Shown: positions 11,209-18,057 of the stretch, in pieces | Layout: every line of letters begins with the position of its first letter | Numbering within the stretch: position 1 is the first letter of the stretch | From: 2-01-FULL-41-21 sp038065335 | Lineage (GTDB): Bacteria; Patescibacteriota; Minisyncoccia; 2-02-FULL-40-12; GWA2-44-9 | DNA: 18,498 nt | NCBI GenBank assembly: GCA_038065335.1 | Contig: JBBTRD010000038.1 | Location: 1 to 18,498 of the forward strand | Direction: 5' to 3' | Position numbers and translations under genes: made by a program | The notes under the pieces: generated by a model | The model's input: the letters and a program-made list of their open reading frames with translations, nothing else | Database searches by the model: none | What the model was told of the DNA's origin: nothing

Positions 11209-13905
11209 CTATTTGAAATTCACTTTCACTGTCAGGTCGTTTTTCAGCGGAGCGGAATAGCTGTAGGTCGAACCGGATTGAACAAGGAGCGGAGCGGAAG
11301 CTTCAGGTGTGAGGCCGTCGGGTTTCTGCATTGAAAAACTGAAATCTTTTATCTTCAAGGCGGGCTGTTTTTGGATGTAGAGCGAGTATGATTTATTGGT
11401 CAGAGCTTTTGGAACCTTATACTGAACCGTGACCGTTTTTGATTTGCCGGCATCGGTGATGAGCCAGAAACCGAATTCAGTTTTGCCCGATTCTTTGTAG
11501 GTCGTCACGCCGGCTTGCCCTGAACTCGTTGAAGGGTCGCTTGAATTTTCAAATTTGACTAGATTATCGTCGCGAACAAAGCTCTTGTCTTGGGCGTAAT
11601 TTATAAGCGGAGCGAAGTTTGGTTGGTCGTTACCAGCAACAGAAATCAATTCCGCGCCATCGGGAACGAGAACACGAACATAGGCCGGATTTTGCTTGTT
11701 ATAAAACCCGAATTTCTCTCCCCCACCATTATGCTGACGGGTAATTGTGAGCGTGTGAATGGCATCATTGTTTTCAAATTTAGTATCTACCGCTAACAAT
11801 GTATCGGTTACGGCGTCGGTCTTTGAGCCCTTGATATTGCTGATCGTCACCATTAAATAATCGGCGTCGCCCTGATGAACCTGCCCCCCAAAACCTTTGT
11901 CGGTTACGAAACTTTCGAGAGATAAGTTGTCAAAACTCATCAGAACATCGCGCTGATTCATGCTCAAAATAAGAGTGTTGAAAATCGCGAGCCATTTGTC
12001 CGAACCGGCGGTGTAAATTTTATTCATCAGTAACGGCGCGAAATCTTTGAGAATCTGTTTCGGTTGGGTCCGATTTGGTCCATATTCGACCTGACTCTGA
12101 ATGGTCGTTAAAACATTTTTTGAATCAAGCGTCAGTTTGTAATCCGGCATCTCAATCGGGCCCACAATGGCAAGAATTTTTTGAATCATCTCGGGATTGA
12201 TCACAATCACGCCATTAACGTTTTGCCCCGATTCCTTCTTATAAAACTTTTCAATGTTGCGGGCCGAAGTTGGAAAATCAACATACCAGTTGGCGTCCCG
12301 CATCCCCCAATTCGGAGTAATATGCTGCATTTGAAGCGGTGGAATAATATTTTCTTTGATCTGGCCGTCAAGATTATAGACATCATCCACAAAAAGATTA
12401 TCCATCTTGCCATTGATAAATGAGACAACGCCATAGGTTCCCGGAAATCCGCCTGTTGGTCGAAGCTCGGAAGTGTTTTGAAACATCACCAAATATTTGG
12501 CCTTGCCGTTATTGATAAGATTTTCAAAAAACTTAGCATAATCAACACTCATATTCACGCCCGCCTCGAGTTCGGGTAACTTTGATTTTAAATCGGTAAA
12601 GCCCGCCTGTTTATCAGCCGGAATAATACTGCCGTCAATATCAGCCATGAGAGCGCTAGCTTGGACAATCTGTTGCTGGGAAGCCAGTAGGGCTTTTTTT
12701 AAAGCGCTGACGATGGGCCCAACTCCGACGCCTTGGTCGGAGAGTCGACCGGAAGCGTCGGCTTTGGTTCCAATGAAATCAGATAACGCTCCGGTCTTGG
12801 AGACCGCGTCAAGAGCGGTCGTCATCGAAGTCCCCGCCGCCGAAAGTAACTGACCAACTTGGACCAGATTTTTAGCCGACTTAAGCGTACCTCCCCCGGG
12901 AAGAGCCGAAAGAATATCAGTGATGCTCGCGCCAAAAACATTTAAACTATCGCCGGCCTTGGAAAAATTAGCATAGGCCGAAAAAAAATCTTGCGAAGCA
13001 TTTTTGAAATCAAGAGCTTTTAAACCGTCTTGAGCGGTCTGAAGATTGGTCACCGCCGCCGTACTTTGCTCAACAACTTGACGTTTCAAATGAAGGCCAT
13101 AGCCAATAATAATTGCCAGCCCGATGATAATAACCGCGACGGCGACAAAATAACGTTTAGAAACTTTAAACTTTGGAAAAGATTTCTTTTTGGTGATCAG
13201 CTGAATTGATGGGATGGCAAAAAGCGACCGCACGTCAGTCTCGGCCGATTGAGAAAGTTTGTTGGGTCCAAAAGCTAGTATTGGTTCAACTTTGATATTA
13301 GAGTCGTCTCCTTCCGCAAACGGGGTATATTCTTCATGGGCAATAGTCGTCGCGGAATGATGAATATCGGAAATAAGCGGTGCATATAAGCCCCCGATGT
13401 CTTGGTCGGGGCAAGCAGGTTCCGGCGCGAAAATTGATGACGGATGGTTCCGAATAATTCGATACCGCGGCTTTGCCCGCTTAAGTTTTCCTTCAGAAAA
13501 TTTTGGCGGGTTACCGCCGATTTTCGCCAACTCGATCCCAAGATCAAGATCGTGACCCATAAGCTCCTCGAATTGTTCCTTAATATCTTGCTGGGACGGC
13601 AAACCAATGACCGGCGGCAGTGTTTCCGTCGACGGGACAGACAACGAAGTGAATTTTTCTTCCTCCGACGCTTTGGTTCCCGGAGTGGGTATCCCAACAC
13701 TCCTTGGAAACTCTGTCGGAGCCCCGACACTTTGTCGTTGGGGTTGACTCTCCCGAACAAACTTCTGCTTTTTAGGTCTAAAAGAAGCTAGATTAACGGT
13801 TGGCTGAACGGCGCCAATTTTTTGAACATCAACAGAACCGGATTCATCGACCGGCTTTACATCAAACATGGCTTGCCCGACCCCACTATTTTTACTGCCT
13901 AGCAT
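11209..13905 (-). CDS. DUF4012 surface-anchored protein
   Basis: 898 aa. Residues 1-245 are cytoplasmic, low-complexity and Pro/Ser-rich. One TM lies at about 252-271 (YFVAVAVIIIGLAIIIGYGL), followed by an extracellular helical region (about 275-465) and the DUF4012 core: YLVMFQNTSELRPTGGFPGTYG (471-492), DGQIKENIIPPLQ, NWGMRDANWYVDFPTSARN (532-550), VNGVIVINPE, LLIVGPIE-type segment (578-586). DUF4012 proteins occur beside glycosyltransferases in actinobacteria and CPR; the biochemical role is unknown to me. The C-terminus is a beta-rich domain. Repeat-derived peptides are visible: CPDQDIGG (165-172), SDQGVGVG (389-396) and DPSTSSGQAG (790-799). The gene heads the run toward murJ; TATAAT lies 6 nt before the ATG. 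Confidence 0.9.
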   Translation of the reverse strand: MLGSKNSGVGQAMFDVKPVDESGSVDVQKIGAVQPTVNLASFRPKKQKFVRESQPQRQSVGAPTEFPRSVGIPTPGTKASEEEKFTSLSVPSTETLPPVIGLPSQQDIKEQFEELMGHDLDLGIELAKIGGNPPKFSEGKLKRAKPRYRIIRNHPSSIFAPEPACPDQDIGGLYAPLISDIHHSATTIAHEEYTPFAEGDDSNIKVEPILAFGPNKLSQSAETDVRSLFAIPSIQLITKKKSFPKFKVSKRYFVAVAVIIIGLAIIIGYGLHLKRQVVEQSTAAVTNLQTAQDGLKALDFKNASQDFFSAYANFSKAGDSLNVFGASITDILSALPGGGTLKSAKNLVQVGQLLSAAGTSMTTALDAVSKTGALSDFIGTKADASGRLSDQGVGVGPIVSALKKALLASQQQIVQASALMADIDGSIIPADKQAGFTDLKSKLPELEAGVNMSVDYAKFFENLINNGKAKYLVMFQNTSELRPTGGFPGTYGVVSFINGKMDNLFVDDVYNLDGQIKENIIPPLQMQHITPNWGMRDANWYVDFPTSARNIEKFYKKESGQNVNGVIVINPEMIQKILAIVGPIEMPDYKLTLDSKNVLTTIQSQVEYGPNRTQPKQILKDFAPLLMNKIYTAGSDKWLAIFNTLILSMNQRDVLMSFDNLSLESFVTDKGFGGQVHQGDADYLMVTISNIKGSKTDAVTDTLLAVDTKFENNDAIHTLTITRQHNGGGEKFGFYNKQNPAYVRVLVPDGAELISVAGNDQPNFAPLINYAQDKSFVRDDNLVKFENSSDPSTSSGQAGVTTYKESGKTEFGFWLITDAGKSKTVTVQYKVPKALTNKSYSLYIQKQPALKIKDFSFSMQKPDGLTPEASAPLLVQSGSTYSYSAPLKNDLTVKVNFK
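11509..11544. repeat. In-frame repeat in the DUF4012 gene (DPSTSSGQAG)
   Basis: Contains CTTGCCCTGAACTCGTTGAA then GGGTCG. The peptide interrupts a beta-rich stretch between KFENSS and VTTYKES. I recall this CCCTTCGA...GGGCAAG type of unit as common in CPR genomes; that is memory, not a search. Confidence 0.6.
12723..12742. repeat. CCGAC-CTTNG-GTCGG hairpin in the DUF4012 gene
   Basis: CTCCGAC GCCTTG GTCGGAG, a perfect 7-bp stem, in frame as part of SDQGVGVG. Same family as 5564-5581, 13392-13411 and 13722-13743. Confidence 0.7.
13392..13411. repeat. CCGA-CTTNG-GTCGG hairpin in the DUF4012 gene
   Basis: CCCCGA TGTCTTGG TCGGGG, in frame as CPDQDIGG in the disordered cytoplasmic part. Confidence 0.7.
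13722..13743. repeat. CCGAC-CTTTG-TCG hairpin in the DUF4012 gene
   Basis: CCCCGAC ACTT TGTCG TTGGGG, an imperfect member of the family with an inner CGACA/TGTCG stem, in frame near residues 55-61. A further half-copy (CCGACGCTTTGGTT) lies near 13666-13679. Confidence 0.55.
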
Positions 13906-13911
13906 AGTCTA

Positions 13912-13917
13912 ATTATA
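13912..13917 (-). promoter_or_regulatory. -10 box of the DUF4012 gene (leaderless)
   Basis: Perfect TATAAT on the minus strand, 6 nt before the ATG. No clear -35. Confidence 0.5.
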
Positions 13918-13948
13918 CCCCTATAAGACGAACGAGACCTGTGGATTG

Positions 13949-14021
13949 ATCCCGTTAGAAGTCTAGCTCGCGCCCAGGGCACGAGTCCAAAGGACCTTGG
14001 CTAGGCTACTTCTAACGGGAT
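13949..14021. mobile_element. 73-bp palindromic element, copy 1
   Basis: Perfect 14-bp terminal arms ATCCCGTTAGAAGT/ACTTCTAACGGGAT around a 45-bp core with CTCG/CGAG and CCAAAGGACCTTGG. It lies 7 bp past the stop of the GT4 gene ending at 14029, and 32 bp beyond the -10 of the DUF4012 gene. It matches copy 2 (17723-17795) in length and core. Confidence 0.85.
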
Positions 14022-14028
14022 GTATTCC

Positions 14029-15156
14029 TTACATTTTCAAAAGAATGTCGAGCGTTCGGCGAGCAGCGTTTTCCCACGTAAATTTTGCGGCTTGGACGAG
14101 GCCTTTTTTAATCATTCGACTCCGAGTCGCTGGTTCAGACAAGACAATCTCAAGAGCCTCGGCTATTTCAGAAATATCGTATGGGTTTATCAAAAGACCC
14201 GCCTCGCCAACCACTTCGGGCAGTGAAGAATTAGCCGAAGCAACCACTGGCACCCCGCAAGCCATTGCTTCAAGAGCCGGAAACCCAAAACCTTCAAAAA
14301 AAGAAGGGCAAACACACACAGTCGCCAGACTATAATACGAGGCTAAATCACCGCCAACATGACCGGAGTATCGAATATGAGATCGATATGGCGACTTTTT
14401 AATTTCTTCAAAAATATCTCGAAATTGCCAGCCTTCTTTCCCTATAAGCGCCAGCCCGACATCCTCGTACCCAACTTGTGCCTTTAAAATATTAAAGGCC
14501 CGCACTAATCCAATAATGTTTTTGCGGGGTTCGAGCGTGCCAACATGCAAAATAAATCGTTTTGGAAGACTGTGTGTTTTTTTGAACTCAAAAAGTGCTT
14601 CCTCTGTCGGGCGAGTCATGGCCGTACCCGAATGAACCACGGAAATATTGGCCGGATCAATCTGATAATAGTCAATAAGATCAGCTTTAGTCGATTCGGA
14701 AACGGCAATGATTTGATTAGAAAACCGAGCTTGACGAGCCGGATCCATCTCAACCGTGTGCCACCAGCGTTTCCGCCAGGTAAAAAACTCGGGGAAACGA
14801 AGATAGGAAAGGTCATGAAAGGTTGTAACCCGCCGACACGATTTTGATAATGGCGCCAAGAAAAAATGAGGCGAAAAAAACACATCCACTCCGCCCAGAA
14901 GCCTGTCAATGAACGGATAATCAAAAACGCTTCCCGCCAAAAACAAAAGATTATTGGGAATTCGATATTCAATTAATTGAACGTTCGGTGCGTGCATCCA
15001 AGGTCGGTCCGGCGCTGGCCCGCGGAAAGAAGAGAAGAACAGTTTAAACTGATGATCAGGCGCCAACGCGACCAGATGCGCCAAAATCTGTTCGGTATAT
15101 TCTTGAACGCCGGTCCGAAGACCAGCCATGGGACGAATATCGACGCCAATAATCAT
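14029..15156 (-). CDS. GT4-family glycosyltransferase
   Basis: Retaining GT-B glycosyltransferase, 375 aa, probably adding a sugar from a nucleotide donor to a lipid-linked glycan at the inner membrane face. N-terminal GVDIRPMAGLRTGVQEYT is the usual start of the RfaB-like GT4 group. HVGTLEPRKNIIGLVRAFN (204-222) begins the C-terminal domain, and FFEGFGFPALEAMACGVPVV (286-305) carries the E-x7-E donor-binding pair (Glu288, Glu296). The ATG has no SD and lies 11 nt after the stop of the next GT4 gene, so the two are co-transcribed. Donor and acceptor cannot be told from sequence. Confidence 0.93.
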   Translation of the reverse strand: MIIGVDIRPMAGLRTGVQEYTEQILAHLVALAPDHQFKLFFSSFRGPAPDRPWMHAPNVQLIEYRIPNNLLFLAGSVFDYPFIDRLLGGVDVFFSPHFFLAPLSKSCRRVTTFHDLSYLRFPEFFTWRKRWWHTVEMDPARQARFSNQIIAVSESTKADLIDYYQIDPANISVVHSGTAMTRPTEEALFEFKKTHSLPKRFILHVGTLEPRKNIIGLVRAFNILKAQVGYEDVGLALIGKEGWQFRDIFEEIKKSPYRSHIRYSGHVGGDLASYYSLATVCVCPSFFEGFGFPALEAMACGVPVVASANSSLPEVVGEAGLLINPYDISEIAEALEIVLSEPATRSRMIKKGLVQAAKFTWENAARRTLDILLKM

Positions 15157-15166
15157 GAAATAAAAG

Positions 15167-15188
15167 TTTAAATATTTAAATATTTAAA
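15167..15188. repeat. 22-bp AT palindrome at the stop of a GT4 gene
   Basis: Three overlapping TTTAAATA units form a perfectly self-complementary stretch that contains the TAA of the 15168-16247 gene and encodes its last residues (FKYLN). Confidence 0.8.
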
Positions 15189-16247
15189 TATGTTTTTTCT
15201 AAAAACGTCGGTACTGAATTTTTCGGCTTGGACTCGGCACCGAATCGGCGAAAACTTATAACCGTCAAATTTTTTGACCGCTTCGATAATGGCTTCGGGA
15301 GTTTGGGTCTCAAAAAATATCCCCGTTTCATTTTCAATAATCGTCTCTTCCGCTCCCCCGCCCCGATAAGCAATCACGGGCCGGCCCGAAGCCATGGCTT
15401 CTAATGGCACAATTCCGAAATCTTCTTCCTGCGGAAAAACAAGAGCTTTCGTTCCGCGATAATATCGTCCAAGCTCGTCATCACTTACTTGATCTAAAAA
15501 TTCGATATTGGCATGAGCCAACTTTTTTAATCGTTTAATTTCTGGCCCCGCGCCAATAATTTTTAGCGGCAATCTTAATTCATTGAACGCCTTAATCGCC
15601 ACGTCAAATTTTTTATAGGAAACCAATCGGCCGACCATGAGAAAATAAGGTTCAAATTTTAAATTTGAAATTGGAAATTTTGATATATCCACCGGTGGAT
15701 ATATCAACCGAGAGGGCTGCCGATAATATTTTTGAATTCGCTGACCCACAAAATCCGAGATCCGCCAGAATTCATCGACCCGATCGGCGGCCGAATGGTC
15801 CCACATCCGCAGATATGAAATAAGGGGCTGGCTCGCAAACCTAATCAAGAATGGAAAACCAAAATCTTTGCCAAACTTCTGGCTGTTGTCCCACAGAAAT
15901 CTAGGCGGAGTGAGACAATAACAAATATGCCGGGTGGCCGGTTTGGTAATAATGCCCTTCGCGAACGAGGCCGAAATAGAAATGACAACGTCAAAAACGG
16001 AAAAATCAAACTGCTCAATCGCCAGAGGCATCAGCAACGGATACCATTCATGGTGTTTGACCGCTCCGGGAAATTTCTGAAGAAAGGAAGTGTTCACCAC
16101 TCGACCTTTGAACAATCCCCGGGTTGCTTTTTCGTCATAGAGTAAAGTATAAATCGGCGCGGTCGGAAACATTTCCGCCAGCACGGCCAAAGTTCGCTCG
16201 GCGCCGCCGAACTGGTTAAGATATTCGTGAACAAAAGCAATACGCAT
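15168..16247 (-). CDS. GT4-family glycosyltransferase (WbaZ/mannosyltransferase-like)
   Basis: 359-aa GT-B enzyme. MRIAFVHEYLNQFGGAERTL (1-20) and CYCLTPPRFLWD (109-120) are typical of the WbaZ-like mannosyltransferase group; specificity is inference. YFLMVGRLVSYKKFDVAIKA (201-220) opens the donor domain and FPQEEDFGIVPLEAMASGRP (271-290) holds the E-x7-E pair (Glu275, Glu283 by my count). The linker residues FPISNLKFE (191-199) are encoded by a simple AT repeat next to a 28-bp perfect palindrome. It is the first gene of a two-gene unit, with its own promoter at 16254-16282. Confidence 0.92.
   Translation of the reverse strand: MRIAFVHEYLNQFGGAERTLAVLAEMFPTAPIYTLLYDEKATRGLFKGRVVNTSFLQKFPGAVKHHEWYPLLMPLAIEQFDFSVFDVVISISASFAKGIITKPATRHICYCLTPPRFLWDNSQKFGKDFGFPFLIRFASQPLISYLRMWDHSAADRVDEFWRISDFVGQRIQKYYRQPSRLIYPPVDISKFPISNLKFEPYFLMVGRLVSYKKFDVAIKAFNELRLPLKIIGAGPEIKRLKKLAHANIEFLDQVSDDELGRYYRGTKALVFPQEEDFGIVPLEAMASGRPVIAYRGGGAEETIIENETGIFFETQTPEAIIEAVKKFDGYKFSPIRCRVQAEKFSTDVFRKNIFKYLNI
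15680..15707. repeat. 28-bp perfect palindrome inside a GT4 gene
   Basis: TTGATATATCCACC and its exact complement, centred at 15693/15694, encoding around LIYPPVDISK. Beside it (15655-15680) AAATTTGAAATTGGAAATTTT is a simple repeat. Confidence 0.85.
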
Positions 16248-16253
16248 TGGCTT

Positions 16254-16282
16254 AATCTAGCATCTTAAATCTAAAATCTCAA
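16254..16282 (-). promoter_or_regulatory. Promoter of the GT4 pair (leaderless)
   Basis: Minus strand: TTGAGA (16277-16282), 17-nt spacer, TAGATT (16254-16259), 6 nt to the ATG. The -35 is part of the AT repeat that forms the arm of the palindrome 16273-16329. Confidence 0.6.
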
Positions 16283-16329
16283 ATCTTATTCAAAAGATTT
16301 TATTTTTTAGTTTTTATATTTGAGATTTT
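16273..16329. repeat. 57-bp AT palindrome after the sugar transferase gene
   Basis: AAAATCTCAAAT (16273-16284) and ATTTGAGATTTT (16318-16329) are exact complements, ending at the base before the TAA (16330-16332). Between them AATCTTATTCAAAAGATT can pair again. Confidence 0.8.
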
Positions 16330-17799
16330 TTACACCGCCGAGTGATCGCGCAGCATCTTGAAGATGGTGCGGAAGATGATTTTGAAATCCATGGTCATCG
16401 ACCAATTCTCGATATAGAAGCTGTCGAGCGTGACTTCTTCATCAAAAGACAGATCGGAACTGCCGGAAACTTGAGCCAAACCTGTCGCGCCGGCTTTAAT
16501 CGCCAAAACTTTCTTGTGGTGCTTCTGATACCGGGCGACTTCATCGGGCTGATGCGGACGCGGACCAACCAAAGACATGTCCCCTCTTAGTACGTTTATA
16601 AATTGAGCCAGTTCATCCAGTCGATATTTTCTGATAACCTTGCCGACTCGCGTAATCCGCGGATCATTTTTTATTTTAAACAAGGGACCGTCTTGCCGTT
16701 CATTCAGTTCAGACAAAGACGCTTTTAACGACTCGGCTCCGCCATCCGGATCATAAGCAATCATTCCGCGGAATTTATATAAAATAAATCGCTTACTCTT
16801 ACTTATTCTCGGTAAACGCGCGAATACCGGACCGGGAGTATCAAGTTTAATCGCGACGGCAATTACCAGAAAAACTGGCGAGAATATGACCAGTCCCACT
16901 GTCGCTCCGACCAGATCAACCATTCGTTTGAACACTTTGCCCCAACCGTCGAGAAGGGTGCGTTTTAATTCAATCACGGGCACCGTCCCGATAGTATCGA
17001 CGTCAAGATGTTTTGTAAGCGTTTGATATAAATTAGGAACAAACTTAAAAACAATGTGATGCTCGTGGCAAAAATCAACCAAGTCAACGATCGTTCCATC
17101 GGCGTAATGAGGCGTAATTAAAAGCACCTCATCGACAGTATCGCCAAGTCCAGCGAGAGCTTCCAGTTGCGGTGTTTCCCAATGGGCGATAATCCGATAA
17201 CCCGTGTCTAGGTGTTGGGTCAGTTGTTCTTTTAACCCTTGCGCGACAGCATCGTTGCCAATCAAAACCACCCGCTGAATGCCGAAATTGTAGCGGGTCA
17301 CGGCCACATGCTGGAAATAACGAACCAAGAGCCGGCCAATTGCGACAAATAGCATCGCCAGAATCCAGGCGCCCAGCACCAGAAATCGAGAATTAAATAA
17401 AGCCTGCCGTAAAAAGATAAAAATAATGACGAGCATGATGCCGGCCGAAGAAGCGACAATGACCTTGAGAAATTCCTCGGCCTTGCCGATTCGAATTTTC
17501 ATTGAGTACAATCCGGAAATGGCATAAGCGCCGATAAAAACCAGAGCCACTATTATTACTAACGACATATAGCTGAACAAGGGCAAGTTGAGTTGAAAAT
17601 AAACGGGTCGGAGACTGGCCAAGACTTGAGTCCGAAGCAGATACGCCGCCAGTCCGGCCAACAGAAGCATTCCAAAATCAACGGGCAAACGGACAACATT
17701 AAAAAATAGATCGGCTTTTTTCATCCCGTACGAAGTAGCCCCGCCGAGGTCCTTTGGACTCGCGTCTTTGGCGCGAGCGTGACTTCGTACGGGATTCAT
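16330..17799 (-). CDS. Initiating sugar-phosphate transferase (WbaP/WcaJ-type PHPT)
   Basis: Polyprenyl-phosphate hexose-1-phosphate transferase that starts assembly of a surface polysaccharide on the lipid carrier. From the first ATG 489 aa; from the preferred ATG at 17722-17724 (MKKADLFFNVVRLP) 464 aa. The first 25 residues (MNPVRSHARAKDASPKDLGG...) are simply the 73-bp palindromic element translated. Then four TMs (about 38-56, 74-97, 112-130, 138-157), a Rossmann-like domain (QRVVLIGND, 175-183), and the catalytic domain: KRMVDLVGATVGLVIFSPVF (291-310), LYKFRGM (340-346), DELAQFINVLRGDMSLVGPRP (395-415) and GATGLAQVSG (437-446). The stop is flanked by a palindrome. It is the first gene of the glycan locus. 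Confidence 0.93.
   Translation of the reverse strand: MNPVRSHARAKDASPKDLGGATSYGMKKADLFFNVVRLPVDFGMLLLAGLAAYLLRTQVLASLRPVYFQLNLPLFSYMSLVIIVALVFIGAYAISGLYSMKIRIGKAEEFLKVIVASSAGIMLVIIFIFLRQALFNSRFLVLGAWILAMLFVAIGRLLVRYFQHVAVTRYNFGIQRVVLIGNDAVAQGLKEQLTQHLDTGYRIIAHWETPQLEALAGLGDTVDEVLLITPHYADGTIVDLVDFCHEHHIVFKFVPNLYQTLTKHLDVDTIGTVPVIELKRTLLDGWGKVFKRMVDLVGATVGLVIFSPVFLVIAVAIKLDTPGPVFARLPRISKSKRFILYKFRGMIAYDPDGGAESLKASLSELNERQDGPLFKIKNDPRITRVGKVIRKYRLDELAQFINVLRGDMSLVGPRPHQPDEVARYQKHHKKVLAIKAGATGLAQVSGSSDLSFDEEVTLDSFYIENWSMTMDFKIIFRTIFKMLRDHSAV
17723..17795. mobile_element. 73-bp palindromic element, copy 2
   Basis: Reverse orientation to copy 1. 14-bp arms ATCCCGTACGAAGT/ACTTCGTACGGGAT and a 45-bp core that matches copy 1 at most positions (shared GCTCGCGCC and CGAGTCCAAAGGACCT). 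The two bases that differ between the arms of the copies differ on both sides, so pairing is kept. It supplies an upstream ATG to the sugar transferase frame. Confidence 0.85.
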
Positions 17800-17837
17800 T
17801 TGACGTATCTAACTTTATCATGTCCCGTGGTATTTTT

Positions 17838-17874
17838 CAAATAAATTGCCCCGGGAGAGCAAGCTCTCTCGGGG
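17838..17874 (-). terminator. Hairpin terminator of the candidate RNA
   Basis: Stem CCCCGAGAGAG/CTCTCCCGGGG (17864-17874 with 17849-17859, one G-U-type mismatch), loop CTTG, followed on the minus strand by CAATTTATTTG. The tail is only partly T, so this is a probable terminator or attenuator. Confidence 0.55.
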
Positions 17875-17996
17875 CCGGACTTCACAGTGCGCCACTCCAG
17901 CGTAGGAGCGACTTCGCGTATTTAGAACCTCGCGATACGCCTCGGCAGTTAGTCTGCCGTCAGGGCGAGTTAAGCTCCCCCTGAATATTCCTCGTC
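17838..17996 (-). ncRNA. Candidate structured RNA between rnpB and the glycan locus
   Basis: A strong promoter points into about 160 nt with no plausible reading frame, closed by a hairpin terminator. The predicted RNA has GUCGC/GCGAC (17994-17998 with 17908-17912) closing a junction of three hairpins: CAGGG/CCCUG (17961-17983), CGGCAG/CUGCCG with loop ACUAA (17943-17959) and GCGUAU/AUACGC (17916-17940), plus CUCC/GGAG at 17895-17908 downstream. It does not fit any riboswitch or RNA family I can recall with confidence. It could be a stand-alone small RNA or the 5' leader of the sugar transferase, whose start lies 50-125 nt past the terminator. Confidence 0.5.
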
Positions 17997-18002
17997 GCCT
18001 AT

Positions 18003-18031
18003 ATTCTAAATTATTAGGGTCTAAACGTCAA
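18003..18031 (-). promoter_or_regulatory. Promoter of the candidate RNA
   Basis: Minus strand: TTGACG (18026-18031), 17-nt spacer, TAGAAT (18003-18008). The -35 overlaps the foot of the rnpB terminator hairpin. Confidence 0.7.
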
Positions 18032-18057
18032 CCCCCGCCTTTTAGGCGGGGGTTGAC
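18027..18057 (-). terminator. GC hairpin closing rnpB
   Basis: GTCAACCCCCGCC/GGCGGGGGTTGAC, a perfect 13-bp stem with a 5-nt loop, directly after the rnpB 3' end. No T-run follows, so it may act as an RNA 3'-end barrier more than as a strict terminator. Confidence 0.6.
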
